64,000 nucleotides of DNA from Prosthecobacter dejongeii. GTDB lineage: Bacteria; Verrucomicrobiota; Verrucomicrobiia; Verrucomicrobiales; Verrucomicrobiaceae. The translations under genes and the position numbers were made by a program. The notes beneath the pieces were generated by a model. The model had not been told where the DNA came from. It ran no database searches and worked only from the letters and a program-made list of their open reading frames with translations. Location of the stretch: positions 124,001 through 188,000 of the forward strand of contig NZ_JACHIF010000010.1 of NCBI RefSeq assembly GCF_014203045.1. Reading direction: 5' to 3'. Positions 42,539 to 51,751 of the stretch are shown piece after piece. Position 1 is the stretch's first letter, and each line of letters opens with the position of its first letter.

Positions 42539-42569
42539 GCGGGCAGGAGGTCAATGACCACCTGCCCGC
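42539..42569 (-). terminator. Strong terminator after the pilus operon
   Basis: GCGGGCAGG (42539-42547) pairs with CCTGCCCGC (42561-42569), with an added GGT/ACC pair. On the minus strand a T-rich stretch follows after four bases. Confidence 0.75.
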
Positions 42570-42595
42570 CGCAGAATCCTTTTAGAACTTCAAAA

Positions 42596-45106
42596 TCAGT
42601 TCGCTACTGGAGGAAGCAGACTGCTATTAGGGCCTGCATCAGGGGTAACATTGCTGGTCTGCATGTTCGGATTGATGGCCTGGCCAGCAGGGTCAATCAG
42701 CTTGGCCGTCACGAAGATCATGAGGTTACGCTTGAAGTGGTCTTCCACCTGGGACTTGAAGAGACGGCCGACGAAAGGCAGATCACCCAGAACTGGGATC
42801 TTGTCTTCCACGTCCTGCACGTCTTCACGGATCAAACCACCGAGAACCACCGTCTGGCCGTCCCAGATCGTCACAGCCGTCTGCACCTTACGGATGGAGA
42901 ACACAGGCTGGTTGATGACGTTCGGGGTCAGTTCGACGCGCTCAGCAGGCACAGCATCTAATCTGATAATACCAAGAATTGGGTCAATGATATTACGAGC
43001 AGGCTGGGAAGGAGATACGCTGTAGATTGGGCTACCGTAGTTGATGAAACCATCGAACTCAGTGACTTCAGGAGCCAAGTTCAGATCAATGGTGTAACCA
43101 TCAGCACCGACGGTTGGATCCACTTCCATACGGACACCCACAGGCTTCATTTCGAAAGCAGTTGGGGTGGTAGGAGTTACAGGGATAGCGCTAGCAGTGC
43201 CACCGGTTCCACCAGTAGTAGCACCCACGTTGGTTGGGATCTGTGGTGGATCGAACTCCGTTGGGTAGATGAATTCGCGAATCACTTCGATCGTCGCACG
43301 CTGACCAGCTTTGGTCGTCACGCTCGGCGCACTCATGAGATCCACCCCCTTACGCTGGGACATCGCACGAATGACCAAAGCGAACTGAGGATCTGTCAAG
43401 ACCCCAGCCACACTGAAGGCACCCGGCGCTTCAAGAACATTAGAAATACCGTTAATTTGGGCATCAATGGCATTTCCACTAATAGCATTGCCTCCAGTGC
43501 GAAGACTGCGAGTTACTGGCGAAACAGTGCCTGCAGTAACCATGTTAGAAATATTAGTTGGATAACCGATGGTTCCAGAATCCAGACCGGAATTGCCGTC
43601 AGAACCGCCACCACCTTGGACAGCGTTGCCTTCACCGATGGCACCGAGGAGCCAATCGAAACCGAGTTCATCGGTATTCTTCTGGGAAACTTCGACGAAT
43701 TTGGAAGTGATGTAGATCTGCTTAGGTCCTTGGGAACGGTTAGCGTCCACGAAAGCTTCAACGAGGTCCAGGTTAGGTTGAGTGTTTTTCACAATCAACT
43801 GGGAGGTCACTGGGTTGAACACCGCAGAAGCACCTTCAGGGAACTGAATACCCTGAGACTTCAGAATTTCCAGAGCTGTGGAGCGCTGGATCAGGTTAGA
43901 AGCGGGAGCTGCACCAGCACCACCTGCAGCGAAAGGATCAGCAGAAGCCGCAGGAGCTGCAGCACCACCACCACTGCCACCCAAGCTCAGGAAGTCTGGA
44001 CCTACTCTGTAAATACGTGTGTATTGCTCAGCCGTGGTTTCAGACACTGGAACGATGAGAACAGCGAAGGGCTCCACCTTATACTTCATGCCAGCCAGTT
44101 CGGTGACATAACGCAGAGCTTCCACCATCGGCACGTCCTTCAGGTCGAGACTGATGGAGGCAGTGACAGGAGCGTCGCCAGCTTTGAGGATGATGTTCAC
44201 CCCCTTCTTGGCTGGATCGGTCTCGTTGACGTCCAGATCGCGGCTTTTCACGCGAAGGAATTCCACGGCTTCTTCGATGCTCGCGCCGGCGAACTGAACC
44301 TGAGGGAAGACGATTTCCTGCATCTTGCGAGTCAGGTAAACGGTAGGCTCGGTTCCGCCGGTGGCAATTGGGTCAATGACCAAACCACGGACTGGTGGCT
44401 TATACTCCCAAGCTTCGTTCACCATGTTCAGCATGCGGGCACGCTGATGGTCACGAGCTGTGTCGAAATAATCGCTACGCTTGCGTTCCACATTCTCCAT
44501 GCCACGGCGTGCGGCGGAGTTGTAAGGATCAATGCGAAGGACGTCTTCAAACTGAAGAAGGGACTTGTCATAGTCACCGATTTCCAAGGAGCTGTTGGCC
44601 AGCAAGAGACCTTTTTCCACCTTGCTCACGTTTTCCACGTGCTGAGGCGTCAGAGCTGGCGGCCAGCGGTCTGGATCTGCCAAATGTTTCGCGAACACCT
44701 TGGCACCTTTGTGCCCGGGGACAGCCAGTTGAGCTTCATCAATCAGCTTCTGAGCGGCTACATAGTCACCAATCTTGGCTTTTTCCCGAGCCACCACGAT
44801 GGCGCAATCGGCAAATTTCAGATTGGCAAGGTCACGCCAGTCTTGAATGAAAGGAGCGTTAGGGAGCTGATCAAGAATGTCTTTGGCTGCACGATACTGA
44901 GCGAGAGCCGCTTCGTATTCGCCCTTGGCAAAAAGCTCATCACCCTTCTCCATGGCCTGCCGCGCATCTTCAATTCTGGCCGCACGGCGGGCGATTTCCC
45001 GCTCAGCAATACCAGGGACACTAGCACCACCCTCACCTGCGAAGGCGGGCATGGCAACCATGGGTGCTGCGAGAGCGACCATCAGGGCGATTTGTTTTTT
45101 CTTCAT
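42596..45106 (-). CDS. Secretin with N-terminal TPR-like region (PilQ/GspD type; Amuc_1098-like)
   Basis: From the ATG at 45106 this protein has 836 residues. A signal peptide leads into a helical TPR-like region (about 30-220). N-domains follow, with V-Q-F-A-G-A-S-I-E-E-A-V-E-F-L near 280 and an N1-type K-N-T-Q-P-N-L-D-L-V near 445. The secretin domain begins near 590 with the gate/barrel segments V-V-L-G-G-L-I-R-E-D near 765 and V-P-V-L-G-D-L-P-F-V-G-R-L-F near 785. It forms the outer membrane ring for a type IV pilus-like machine. Last gene of the pilMNOPQ-type cluster. The 585-residue antisense frame is a shadow. Confidence 0.92.
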   Translation of the reverse strand: MKKKQIALMVALAAPMVAMPAFAGEGGASVPGIAEREIARRAARIEDARQAMEKGDELFAKGEYEAALAQYRAAKDILDQLPNAPFIQDWRDLANLKFADCAIVVAREKAKIGDYVAAQKLIDEAQLAVPGHKGAKVFAKHLADPDRWPPALTPQHVENVSKVEKGLLLANSSLEIGDYDKSLLQFEDVLRIDPYNSAARRGMENVERKRSDYFDTARDHQRARMLNMVNEAWEYKPPVRGLVIDPIATGGTEPTVYLTRKMQEIVFPQVQFAGASIEEAVEFLRVKSRDLDVNETDPAKKGVNIILKAGDAPVTASISLDLKDVPMVEALRYVTELAGMKYKVEPFAVLIVPVSETTAEQYTRIYRVGPDFLSLGGSGGGAAAPAASADPFAAGGAGAAPASNLIQRSTALEILKSQGIQFPEGASAVFNPVTSQLIVKNTQPNLDLVEAFVDANRSQGPKQIYITSKFVEVSQKNTDELGFDWLLGAIGEGNAVQGGGGSDGNSGLDSGTIGYPTNISNMVTAGTVSPVTRSLRTGGNAISGNAIDAQINGISNVLEAPGAFSVAGVLTDPQFALVIRAMSQRKGVDLMSAPSVTTKAGQRATIEVIREFIYPTEFDPPQIPTNVGATTGGTGGTASAIPVTPTTPTAFEMKPVGVRMEVDPTVGADGYTIDLNLAPEVTEFDGFINYGSPIYSVSPSQPARNIIDPILGIIRLDAVPAERVELTPNVINQPVFSIRKVQTAVTIWDGQTVVLGGLIREDVQDVEDKIPVLGDLPFVGRLFKSQVEDHFKRNLMIFVTAKLIDPAGQAINPNMQTSNVTPDAGPNSSLLPPVAN

Positions 45107-45221
45107 TCGGGAGGGATGCATCATAGAAGGGTGCGGTTTGTCAAAATTAACAATGAGCCGAGGTGTTTAGCAGGAATTGCTTCTGTCTGGCGAGATGTTT
45201 TTTGGTTGGGTTGAAAAAAAG

Positions 45222-46175
45222 TTAAGGTTTGGTCACAGTGATGGGTTCTCCACCATCCACAGGCTGAATAACCGCGCTGGTCTCCTCAATTTGGAGCAGC
45301 TTGTAGGTCGTTCCGATGCCTGGAATTTGGAAGGTATCCCCCTTCTTGACCGTGCGTGTGGGGCGATCCCCAAGGGTGAATTCGAATTCAGCTTCGTATT
45401 CAGCCAAATTCACTTCAGTCCCACGAACGAGCTTGAATTCCTGGTTGCTGGATTTGTCGAGCATGGATAGCTCAGACACATCCTTTTCACCCACAGCCGG
45501 ATCAGCCACTTTCTTGGGGGTGAATTCTTTCACCTGGAAACGGACGACCCCTTTGTCGAAGCCGAACTCTTCGCCCGGTGAAACGAACACACTCTTTCTA
45601 GGCTCGGGTGTCAGGCGCTGGACCTGATAAGGAGGTGAGCTGCTGTTGAGTTTGATGATGTAGTCAAACGTGATTCGGCGCTTCAGGACAAGTTTGTCCG
45701 TGAAGGGCGGATGATCTTTTTCATCCCGAGGATTCGTCTTTTTCTCAAATTCTTCCAGGTTGGTGAACCCATCCGAATCCGCATCTAACTCGCCCACATT
45801 GGGGGAAAGAATGTCCGGAAGGTCATTCTTTACCAAGTAGGAGTTGGTCATTGGAGGACGAAGCTGAGGGTCTTCCAATTGAAGATCGAACAGTTGATCG
45901 CCCTTTTTCACCAGCAGGACCGACTTATTCAGCGGCACTGGCTTGCCTTTAATCACTGGAGAAATCCAAGTGATTTTTTCCGTCAGACGCTTAAGAGTCT
46001 GAGAGACGATCTCGGTCGGAGGCTGGCCAGGGTCATTTTTTGAGTTACCCGTGCGCCGCACCAAGCGGTCACTGAAACTCTGGCTGGTCCAGACAAGGTA
46101 ACCTGCAATGCCCAAAGCAAGCACTGCCGTGATGCCCAGAAGGACTTTTTCGTAATTCCCGTTCCTGTTCTGCAT
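45222..46175 (-). CDS. PilP-like membrane protein (Amuc_1099-like)
   Basis: 317 residues. One N-terminal transmembrane helix (about 11-27), a middle region with D-A-D-S-D-G-F-T-N-L-E-E-F-E-K (a calcium-binding, EF-hand or thrombospondin-3-like piece) near 130, and a C-terminal beta segment Y-K-L-L-Q-I-E-E-T-S-A-V-I that resembles the HR domain of PilP/GspC. Position between the PilO-like gene and the secretin supports a role linking inner-membrane complex to secretin. The homology is from memory of the Akkermansia cluster. Confidence 0.72.
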   Translation of the reverse strand: MQNRNGNYEKVLLGITAVLALGIAGYLVWTSQSFSDRLVRRTGNSKNDPGQPPTEIVSQTLKRLTEKITWISPVIKGKPVPLNKSVLLVKKGDQLFDLQLEDPQLRPPMTNSYLVKNDLPDILSPNVGELDADSDGFTNLEEFEKKTNPRDEKDHPPFTDKLVLKRRITFDYIIKLNSSSPPYQVQRLTPEPRKSVFVSPGEEFGFDKGVVRFQVKEFTPKKVADPAVGEKDVSELSMLDKSSNQEFKLVRGTEVNLAEYEAEFEFTLGDRPTRTVKKGDTFQIPGIGTTYKLLQIEETSAVIQPVDGGEPITVTKP

Positions 46176-46217
46176 ATGGCTATTTCAAAGTTGTGTCGTG
46201 ATGACGGAACTATATCC

Positions 46218-47228
46218 TCACCGGGTGCCAACGCTGGCCGTTTGAGTGTTTAAGAAATACACCAGATCAATTTCGAGAAAAACACGGAGTCTTTCGTTAC
46301 CTAGAACGGCGATAGCATCCACTGGTGCAGGCTTAGTGGCAGAGGGAGCTGCTTTGGCTGCCCCCTCAGCGGCCGGGACTGGAATGGCCTCTGCGGCACC
46401 TTCCGTCCCCGGAGCCACGAATGGTGCGGTAATCACGGTTTCTGCACGAAGCGGACCATTTTTCCGCTCGTTTTCGATGCGCAGAAGGCGGACCACCGTG
46501 AAGTAGGGCATCTCCGAAGGACTTGCCAAGCTGCTCATGAGAAGCTGGAGGGCAGCCTGATCCAGCGTCAACATAGCGCGAACCTGACGACGCTCAGACA
46601 ATTTAGGAGCTGCGGCTGGGGCTGGGCGACCAGGAGGGCCTTTTTTAGCCGTGCCTGTGGCAGGCTTAGCGGCTTCGGCTTTTTCTGAGTCGAGCTCAGA
46701 ACGCTCCAACATTTCCATCTGCTTTACCCCGACTTTCGCAAAAGTCGCGACGATCTGATCCACAGCATCCAGATAACCGGAAAGGTCTGTAGCGATCTCG
46801 TTCGACTTGGGAAGCTCGCCTGTGTAGCGATCAAAGGCCAAGTTATAAACGGCTGGCAGAGCCATGCCTCGCTCAGCAGCGAGTTTGCGGGAATCCGCAA
46901 TCTTGGTCTTCAGTTTCGCCTGGAATTCGGTGTCTGTTGTCGGCTTGGGCTGAGTCTCAGCCTGCATGGTATTAAGCACCAGGGAGAGCTTGCTCGAAAT
47001 ATCGGTAAACTCCTTCACCTTCGCCTGCTTGATCGCAAGGTTTTCAGGGGTCGGTGCCAAGGTAGCACTCTTCAGAGTGGCCAGGCTGTTATTCACCGTA
47101 TCAAACTGATCCAGCGTGGAGCTGTAGCTTGTGTAAGCGGAGAAGAGCATGTAGCCCAGACCTGCCGCACCTGCTGCCGTGACGCCAAGAATGGCGGCAG
47201 GCAATTTATTTTGTTGGATCCAACTCAT
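46218..47228 (-). CDS. PilO-like protein (Amuc_1100-like)
   Basis: 336 residues with an N-terminal transmembrane helix (about 11-33), a helical coiled-coil region up to about 120, and a periplasmic domain rich in Ala/Pro linkers. Start overlaps the pilMN stop by one base (TGATG), so it is co-translated. By order this is the homologue of Amuc_1100, the Akkermansia surface protein known for signalling through TLR2. The likeness is by position and plan; sequence identity was not measured. Confidence 0.72.
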   Translation of the reverse strand: MSWIQQNKLPAAILGVTAAGAAGLGYMLFSAYTSYSSTLDQFDTVNNSLATLKSATLAPTPENLAIKQAKVKEFTDISSKLSLVLNTMQAETQPKPTTDTEFQAKLKTKIADSRKLAAERGMALPAVYNLAFDRYTGELPKSNEIATDLSGYLDAVDQIVATFAKVGVKQMEMLERSELDSEKAEAAKPATGTAKKGPPGRPAPAAAPKLSERRQVRAMLTLDQAALQLLMSSLASPSEMPYFTVVRLLRIENERKNGPLRAETVITAPFVAPGTEGAAEAIPVPAAEGAAKAAPSATKPAPVDAIAVLGNERLRVFLEIDLVYFLNTQTASVGTR

Positions 47229-48958
47229 CAGTTTGTGAATTTGATGGGCTGCTGAAGGGGCAGCTTGATGTTAAATTTGTAGGCATAGCGGTCTTCTTCG
47301 ACACCGCTTTCGGCGCTCACATAGTTGGCGCGTTTTTCTTCGAATTTTTCGGCAGCGAAATCACCCATTTTTGCCAGAGCAGTGGCGAAACGATAGACCA
47401 CCTGTTCACCCTCATCATTTTTACGATAGAGGCCCTGAATACGCAGTTCATAAACAGGTTTCCCAGGGACAGCCTTAGCGGTGGATTCCGGCGAGCTTTC
47501 TTCCTGCTCAAAAAGCGCAGGCGTGATGGGCTTGCCATCTTTCAGAGGCTCCACAACGGTCAACCAAATGAGGTCATTATCGAAGGCGTTGTTGATCTTA
47601 TTCAACAAACGAACCCAATATGAACGGTCTCCCACGGCTTCCGTGAGGGGAGTCACCAGAGCAATGGATTGAGCCAAGGCACCGTCCTGCTGGCGGATCT
47701 GATTGGCCAAGGCTGTCAGTCGATTGTTTTCCTGCTGCATGGAGGAAAGCTGCTCCTGAGTCACGCGTTCTGCGTTTTGGAAATACAGCATGCCAGCACC
47801 GAGAGCCGACCAAAGGCAAACACCTGCCAGAACCAGAGCCGGAGCCCGGCGGGCTGCATCGCGAGCATTCGCCACCACGTCTGGCACCAGTTCAATTTCA
47901 GAAGGGCAGCCGCCCGCAGAACGGAGAGCCAGACCGACCACTTCCGAGAGGAACGGGGCGTCATTGTTGGCTGCATCGGCATTCACGCCGCGATCCAACT
48001 GGACTCCACGAAGAGGATTGAAAATTTCAACTGGTAGCTTGAGCTTCTCTTCCAAGAAAAGAGTCATGTTGCCGAGCAAGGCCCCACCACCGCAGACAAA
48101 GACGCGCTTTGGCTGGGAACCGCCCTGCTGGGTGCGATAGTAATTGATGGTGCGCATGATCTCGCCGTGAAGACGAGTCGCGGCATTGCGGATCACTTTG
48201 GAAAGTGCGGCAATGGCAGGGTCAGAATGTTCTTCGACGGCACCGCCTTGAGCGACAAAACCGACGGAGATTTTTTGTTGTTCAGCCTCGCTGAAGCTGA
48301 TGCTGAATTCTTTGGAAATCGCATTGGTGATGGAGGCACCACCGACAAGCACGTTACGAGTGAAGAAACGCCCTTCCTCAACAAAAACCAAGTTGGTCGA
48401 ACGTGCGCCAAGATCAATGATGACCGCAGGCTCATCCACGTCTGGGTAGCTGTAACGGAAAGCATTGTAGAGAGCCAGAGGAGCAAGGTCCACACAGCTG
48501 GTCTTCAAGCCTGCTTCCTTGACGGTGTCGTTGGTCTCATTCAACGAGTCAGACTTGATGGCGACGATGATGACTTCCGTTTCGCCCAGCTCTGAAACGA
48601 CTTCATAGTCCCAAATGACTTCATTGATCGGGAAAGGCACGTTTTGGCGGGCCTCAAACTCCACGATTTGGTCCATGCGGTCACCCTGCACAGGTGGCAG
48701 CTTCACGAAGCGTGAAAAAACGGTGTGGCCAGCGACGGCGTAGTTCACAGAGCTCCCCTTGAGCTTGAGACGGCTGGCAATTTCTTGCACGCCGACGCGA
48801 AGCTGAGGAATTCTCGAGGCATCCACCGTTGGATCGCCGCTCATGTCGAGAAACTCGTACTTTTTGAGTACAAGATCGCCCCCGGACTTACTGAAAATGG
48901 CACCTGACAATCTCTGAGAGCCGAGATTCAGGACCGCTATGCTTTTGCTGTCTGCCAT
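47228..48958 (-). CDS. PilM-PilN fusion protein (Amuc_1101-like)
   Basis: 576 residues. Residues 1-330 are a PilM/FtsA-like actin fold: A-V-L-N-L-G-S-Q-R near 9, V-I-I-D-L-G-A-R-S-T-N near 185, and C-G-G-G-A-L-L-G-N near 305. A transmembrane helix follows (about 355-375), then a coiled coil and a PilN-like beta domain up to 576. In most bacteria PilM and PilN are separate genes; here they are fused, so the cytoplasmic ring and its inner-membrane partner are one chain. First gene of the pilMN-O-P-Q order. Confidence 0.85.
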   Translation of the reverse strand: MADSKSIAVLNLGSQRLSGAIFSKSGGDLVLKKYEFLDMSGDPTVDASRIPQLRVGVQEIASRLKLKGSSVNYAVAGHTVFSRFVKLPPVQGDRMDQIVEFEARQNVPFPINEVIWDYEVVSELGETEVIIVAIKSDSLNETNDTVKEAGLKTSCVDLAPLALYNAFRYSYPDVDEPAVIIDLGARSTNLVFVEEGRFFTRNVLVGGASITNAISKEFSISFSEAEQQKISVGFVAQGGAVEEHSDPAIAALSKVIRNAATRLHGEIMRTINYYRTQQGGSQPKRVFVCGGGALLGNMTLFLEEKLKLPVEIFNPLRGVQLDRGVNADAANNDAPFLSEVVGLALRSAGGCPSEIELVPDVVANARDAARRAPALVLAGVCLWSALGAGMLYFQNAERVTQEQLSSMQQENNRLTALANQIRQQDGALAQSIALVTPLTEAVGDRSYWVRLLNKINNAFDNDLIWLTVVEPLKDGKPITPALFEQEESSPESTAKAVPGKPVYELRIQGLYRKNDEGEQVVYRFATALAKMGDFAAEKFEEKRANYVSAESGVEEDRYAYKFNIKLPLQQPIKFTN

Positions 48959-49010
48959 GCTGTTTGTTTCTAAAACGTGCCGTGTGTGAGTGAGAAAGAG
49001 CCTGAGCAGA

Positions 49011-49622
49011 TTACTGCTTCTTGGCGCTCACATCGTAGTCGCCCCAAAGGATGCCGAAAGGCGTCTCTGTTTTGGCGAGCATCACTCCTTCATTGATGGA
49101 GAGGGTATCAGTCTTCTCCCACCAAGCGTTGCCACTCACGCTGGAATCACCACCCACGCGCTGGCCACCGACGAGCACTTCATAACCCCAGGCCTTGATG
49201 TCAGAAGGGGTGAAATTGTCTTTCTGGAGCAGGCGACGCAGAGTCGCAGGAGAAACATAGGCCAAAGCATGGCAGTCTTGACCCGCAGGAATGTCCACGT
49301 AATTAAAAGTGCCTTTGACCACTTCAAATTTATTGTCTTTGGTCTGAGCGTTTAGACCGATGTAATAATTCACGGTCATGGACTCCAGGCTTCCGTTACG
49401 CCCACCTGCTGCCTGTGGCAGTTTGATTTGGAAGGGCAGGTCCACCTCCAACCAATCCTTTTGACGCCAGTTTTTGTCCTTAACACCACTAGCCGTAAAC
49501 TGAGGTGTCTTTTGGGTATCAATCGAAAGCTTACCTCCATCCACTTTGACGGCTGGAGCCTGAGCACTGGCCGTGCTGATACCGAACGCAAAGATGGCGA
49601 GAGCAGTGTAGATTTTCATCAT
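49011..49622 (-). CDS. Small secreted protein (Amuc_1102-like)
   Basis: 203 residues with a signal peptide (M-K-I-Y-T-A-L-A-I ending A-S-A-Q-A). The mature protein is beta-rich, with Y-Y-I-G-L-N-A and L-L-Q-K-D-N-F-T-P-S-D-I-K-A-W-G-Y-E segments. Its position directly upstream of pilMN matches Amuc_1102, described from structural work as immunoglobulin-like. It could be a pilus-associated or surface protein. Function unproven. Confidence 0.65.
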   Translation of the reverse strand: MMKIYTALAIFAFGISTASAQAPAVKVDGGKLSIDTQKTPQFTASGVKDKNWRQKDWLEVDLPFQIKLPQAAGGRNGSLESMTVNYYIGLNAQTKDNKFEVVKGTFNYVDIPAGQDCHALAYVSPATLRRLLQKDNFTPSDIKAWGYEVLVGGQRVGGDSSVSGNAWWEKTDTLSINEGVMLAKTETPFGILWGDYDVSAKKQ

Positions 49623-49772
49623 GAGGGGGGAAGGATGGTAGCCCGTAAAGGTCCGCCGGGAGGTGGTGACTCAATCGGGATTTTTTATTTTTATCCGCAA
49701 AGAGCCTCAGGCAGCAAGACACGATTTTCGGAAACGGCGAAAAATTAGATCAAAAGGTGAAAAATACCGCCA

Positions 49773-49804
49773 GAAGCCTCTCACAGATGACATTGAGAGG
49801 CTTC
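49773..49804 (-). terminator. Hairpin downstream of sulfatase gene
   Basis: AAGCCTCT pairs with AGAGGCTT around a 16-base loop. A T-run follows on the minus strand only after about ten bases, so function as a terminator is weakly supported. Confidence 0.4.
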
Positions 49805-49864
49805 GGACGCCTTCAGAAAAGGCCCATTGAGTGTATTTTCGGCAATTCTGCGGCCTTTAATCCT

Positions 49865-51292
49865 TTATTTCAGGGGGCTTTGTCCGGCTGCACGGCTGCC
49901 AGTGCCTTTTGGCTGCTTGGCCAAACTATCGCCCAGCTCAGCCCGCATTTGTGCGGCGTAGGCTTGCAGGCGGGCGACTTCCTCAGGGTGAGCTGAGGCG
50001 ACGTTTTTAGCCTCGCTCAGATCCGCATAAAGGTCGTAAAGCTCTGGTGAGAGCACCTTCTCAGGTCGATATTGCGCAGGTTTTCCGCCTTGAGCCGGCG
50101 GCAGGTCTCCCAGACTGCGGTAGCTGTGAGGGAAAACGATTTTCCACTGCCCGTCGCCGCTGGTGAGGGCCTGAAGCTCATTTTGATGGTAATAAAAAGC
50201 GTAAAAAGCGTGAGGGTTTTTGGCCGATGAATCCCCCGTGAGCAGGGGCCAGACGTTTTTGCCATCGATCGGATGCGGCGGCAGTTCCGCCCCCAGAACA
50301 GCGGCCATCGTCGGCAGGATATCAATGGTCATGAGCATGGCATCGCTGGTACTGCCGGCCGGTATTTTAGCGGGCCAGCGCATGATGCTGGTCACCCGTG
50401 TCCCACCTTCCCAGACGGTGCCTTTGCCTTCACGAAGAAGGCCTGCCGAGCCAGCATGGTCCCCATAACTCAGCCAGGGCCCATTATCGGAAGTGAAAAT
50501 GACCCAGGTGTTTTCTTTGAGGCCATTTTTTTCCAGCGACTGGAGGATCTGCCCCACGGACCAGTCCACCTCCAGCATCACGTCCGCAAAGAGACCTTTG
50601 CCCGACTTGCCTCTAAATTTTTCACTCACATAGAGAGGCACATGGACCATGCTATGAGCCAGATAGAGGAAAAACGGCTTCGTTTTATTCCTCTCAATAA
50701 AATCTACGGCTCGCGTGGTGTAATCCGTGGTTAGGCGTGTTTGGTCCTCGGGGGTCACGTCGGCGTCCACAATGCGTTCATTTTCATAGAGAGGCAGCTT
50801 GGGGTAGCTACCAGGCTTGGCCTCAGGGTGGAAAGGCCACATGTCATTGGAGTAAGGCAGGCCGTAATATTCATCGAACCCATGCTGAGTGGGCAAGAAG
50901 GGAGCGAGGTGGCCGAGGTGCCATTTACCGATCGCCGCCGTGGCATAACCTTTTTGTTTGGCCACTTCCGCGAGGGTCATTTCACTGGCGGCTAGGCCAT
51001 GGGTGGCCTTGGGGGAAAGGGCACCGTGGATGCCGATGCGGTTTGGGTAACATCCTGTGAGAAGGCCTGCGCGGGAGGCACTGCAAACAGGCTGCGGCAC
51101 ATGGAAATTGGTAAACTTGCGCCCGTCTTGGGCGAGGCGGTCAATGTGAGGGGTTTGATAACCTTTAGCTCCAAAACAACTCACATCTGCATACCCCATA
51201 TCATCCATGAAAATGACCACCACATTGGGCTGGTCAGCCGCTCTCAGCAGCGATGAAAACGCAAGGACTGTGGCAATGAGGAGGCGAAACAT
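49865..51292 (-). CDS. Secreted sulfatase (type I, formylglycine)
   Basis: From the ATG at 51292 (M-F-R-L-L-I-A) this protein has 475 residues with a signal peptide. The metal Asp pair F-M-D-D-M-G lies near residue 29. The active-site C-S-A-S-R near 72 has the Cys that an FGE or anSME must convert to formylglycine. G-K-W-H-L-G follows near 122, and a C-terminal subdomain closes the chain. It cleaves sulfate esters, likely from extracellular polysaccharide. Alternative start 51301. No maturase gene is in the window. Confidence 0.9.
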   Translation of the reverse strand: MFRLLIATVLAFSSLLRAADQPNVVVIFMDDMGYADVSCFGAKGYQTPHIDRLAQDGRKFTNFHVPQPVCSASRAGLLTGCYPNRIGIHGALSPKATHGLAASEMTLAEVAKQKGYATAAIGKWHLGHLAPFLPTQHGFDEYYGLPYSNDMWPFHPEAKPGSYPKLPLYENERIVDADVTPEDQTRLTTDYTTRAVDFIERNKTKPFFLYLAHSMVHVPLYVSEKFRGKSGKGLFADVMLEVDWSVGQILQSLEKNGLKENTWVIFTSDNGPWLSYGDHAGSAGLLREGKGTVWEGGTRVTSIMRWPAKIPAGSTSDAMLMTIDILPTMAAVLGAELPPHPIDGKNVWPLLTGDSSAKNPHAFYAFYYHQNELQALTSGDGQWKIVFPHSYRSLGDLPPAQGGKPAQYRPEKVLSPELYDLYADLSEAKNVASAHPEEVARLQAYAAQMRAELGDSLAKQPKGTGSRAAGQSPLK

Positions 51293-51329
51293 GCCTCCCA
51301 TGAACGTGATAATGAGGTAGAACCTGTCC

Positions 51330-51360
51330 AAAAAAAAGCCCGGCATCGCTGCCGGGCTTT
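51330..51360 (-). terminator. Terminator after small exported protein
   Basis: AAAGCCCGGC pairs with GCCGGGCTTT, with further T on the minus strand. Confidence 0.85.
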
Positions 51361-51381
51361 CCAAAAACTTTTAATCCAGGA

Positions 51382-51651
51382 TTAAGCTTTGGCGATGCTG
51401 GTGATCTTGCCGTGCTCGCTGTCCACCTTCACGTCTTTACCGACGAGCTTTGCTGCATCATCAGCGCCTTTGGCGGATGGGGTGAGGGTGAGTTTGGCTT
51501 CTTTGCCGTCTTTGCCTTCTACGACGACAGCTTTCGTCGCTGCATCGAAGGACTTCAGCTTGCCTTCATTGGTGACCACCTTGCCGCAGCCTGCGTAGGC
51601 GGAGCCGAGTGCCAGGGAGACGATGGCGAGAGTAGCGAATGCTTTTTTCAT
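51382..51651 (-). CDS. Small exported protein
   Basis: From the ATG at 51651 this protein has 89 residues with a signal peptide (M-K-K-A-F-A-T-L ending A-Y-A). The mature part is a short beta-rich domain beginning G-C-G-K-V-V-T-N-E-G-K-L. No family recognised. The 51738 start would add 29 unlikely residues. It is divergent from the PhoD-like gene with 100 bases between starts. Confidence 0.55.
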   Translation of the reverse strand: MKKAFATLAIVSLALGSAYAGCGKVVTNEGKLKSFDAATKAVVVEGKDGKEAKLTLTPSAKGADDAAKLVGKDVKVDSEHGKITSIAKA

Positions 51652-51751
51652 ATTAGTTTCAGGATGATTGTTGGATGTGAGCAACCGATTGCGTTGCTGT
51701 TCAGTAAACGATTGTTCATAAACTTCGTTTGCACACAAGCCTCATTTTTTC

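Noticed and set aside
43457..45214. 585-codon open frame on the plus strand
   Set aside because: Antisense to the secretin gene, with no recognisable domain; a codon-bias shadow.
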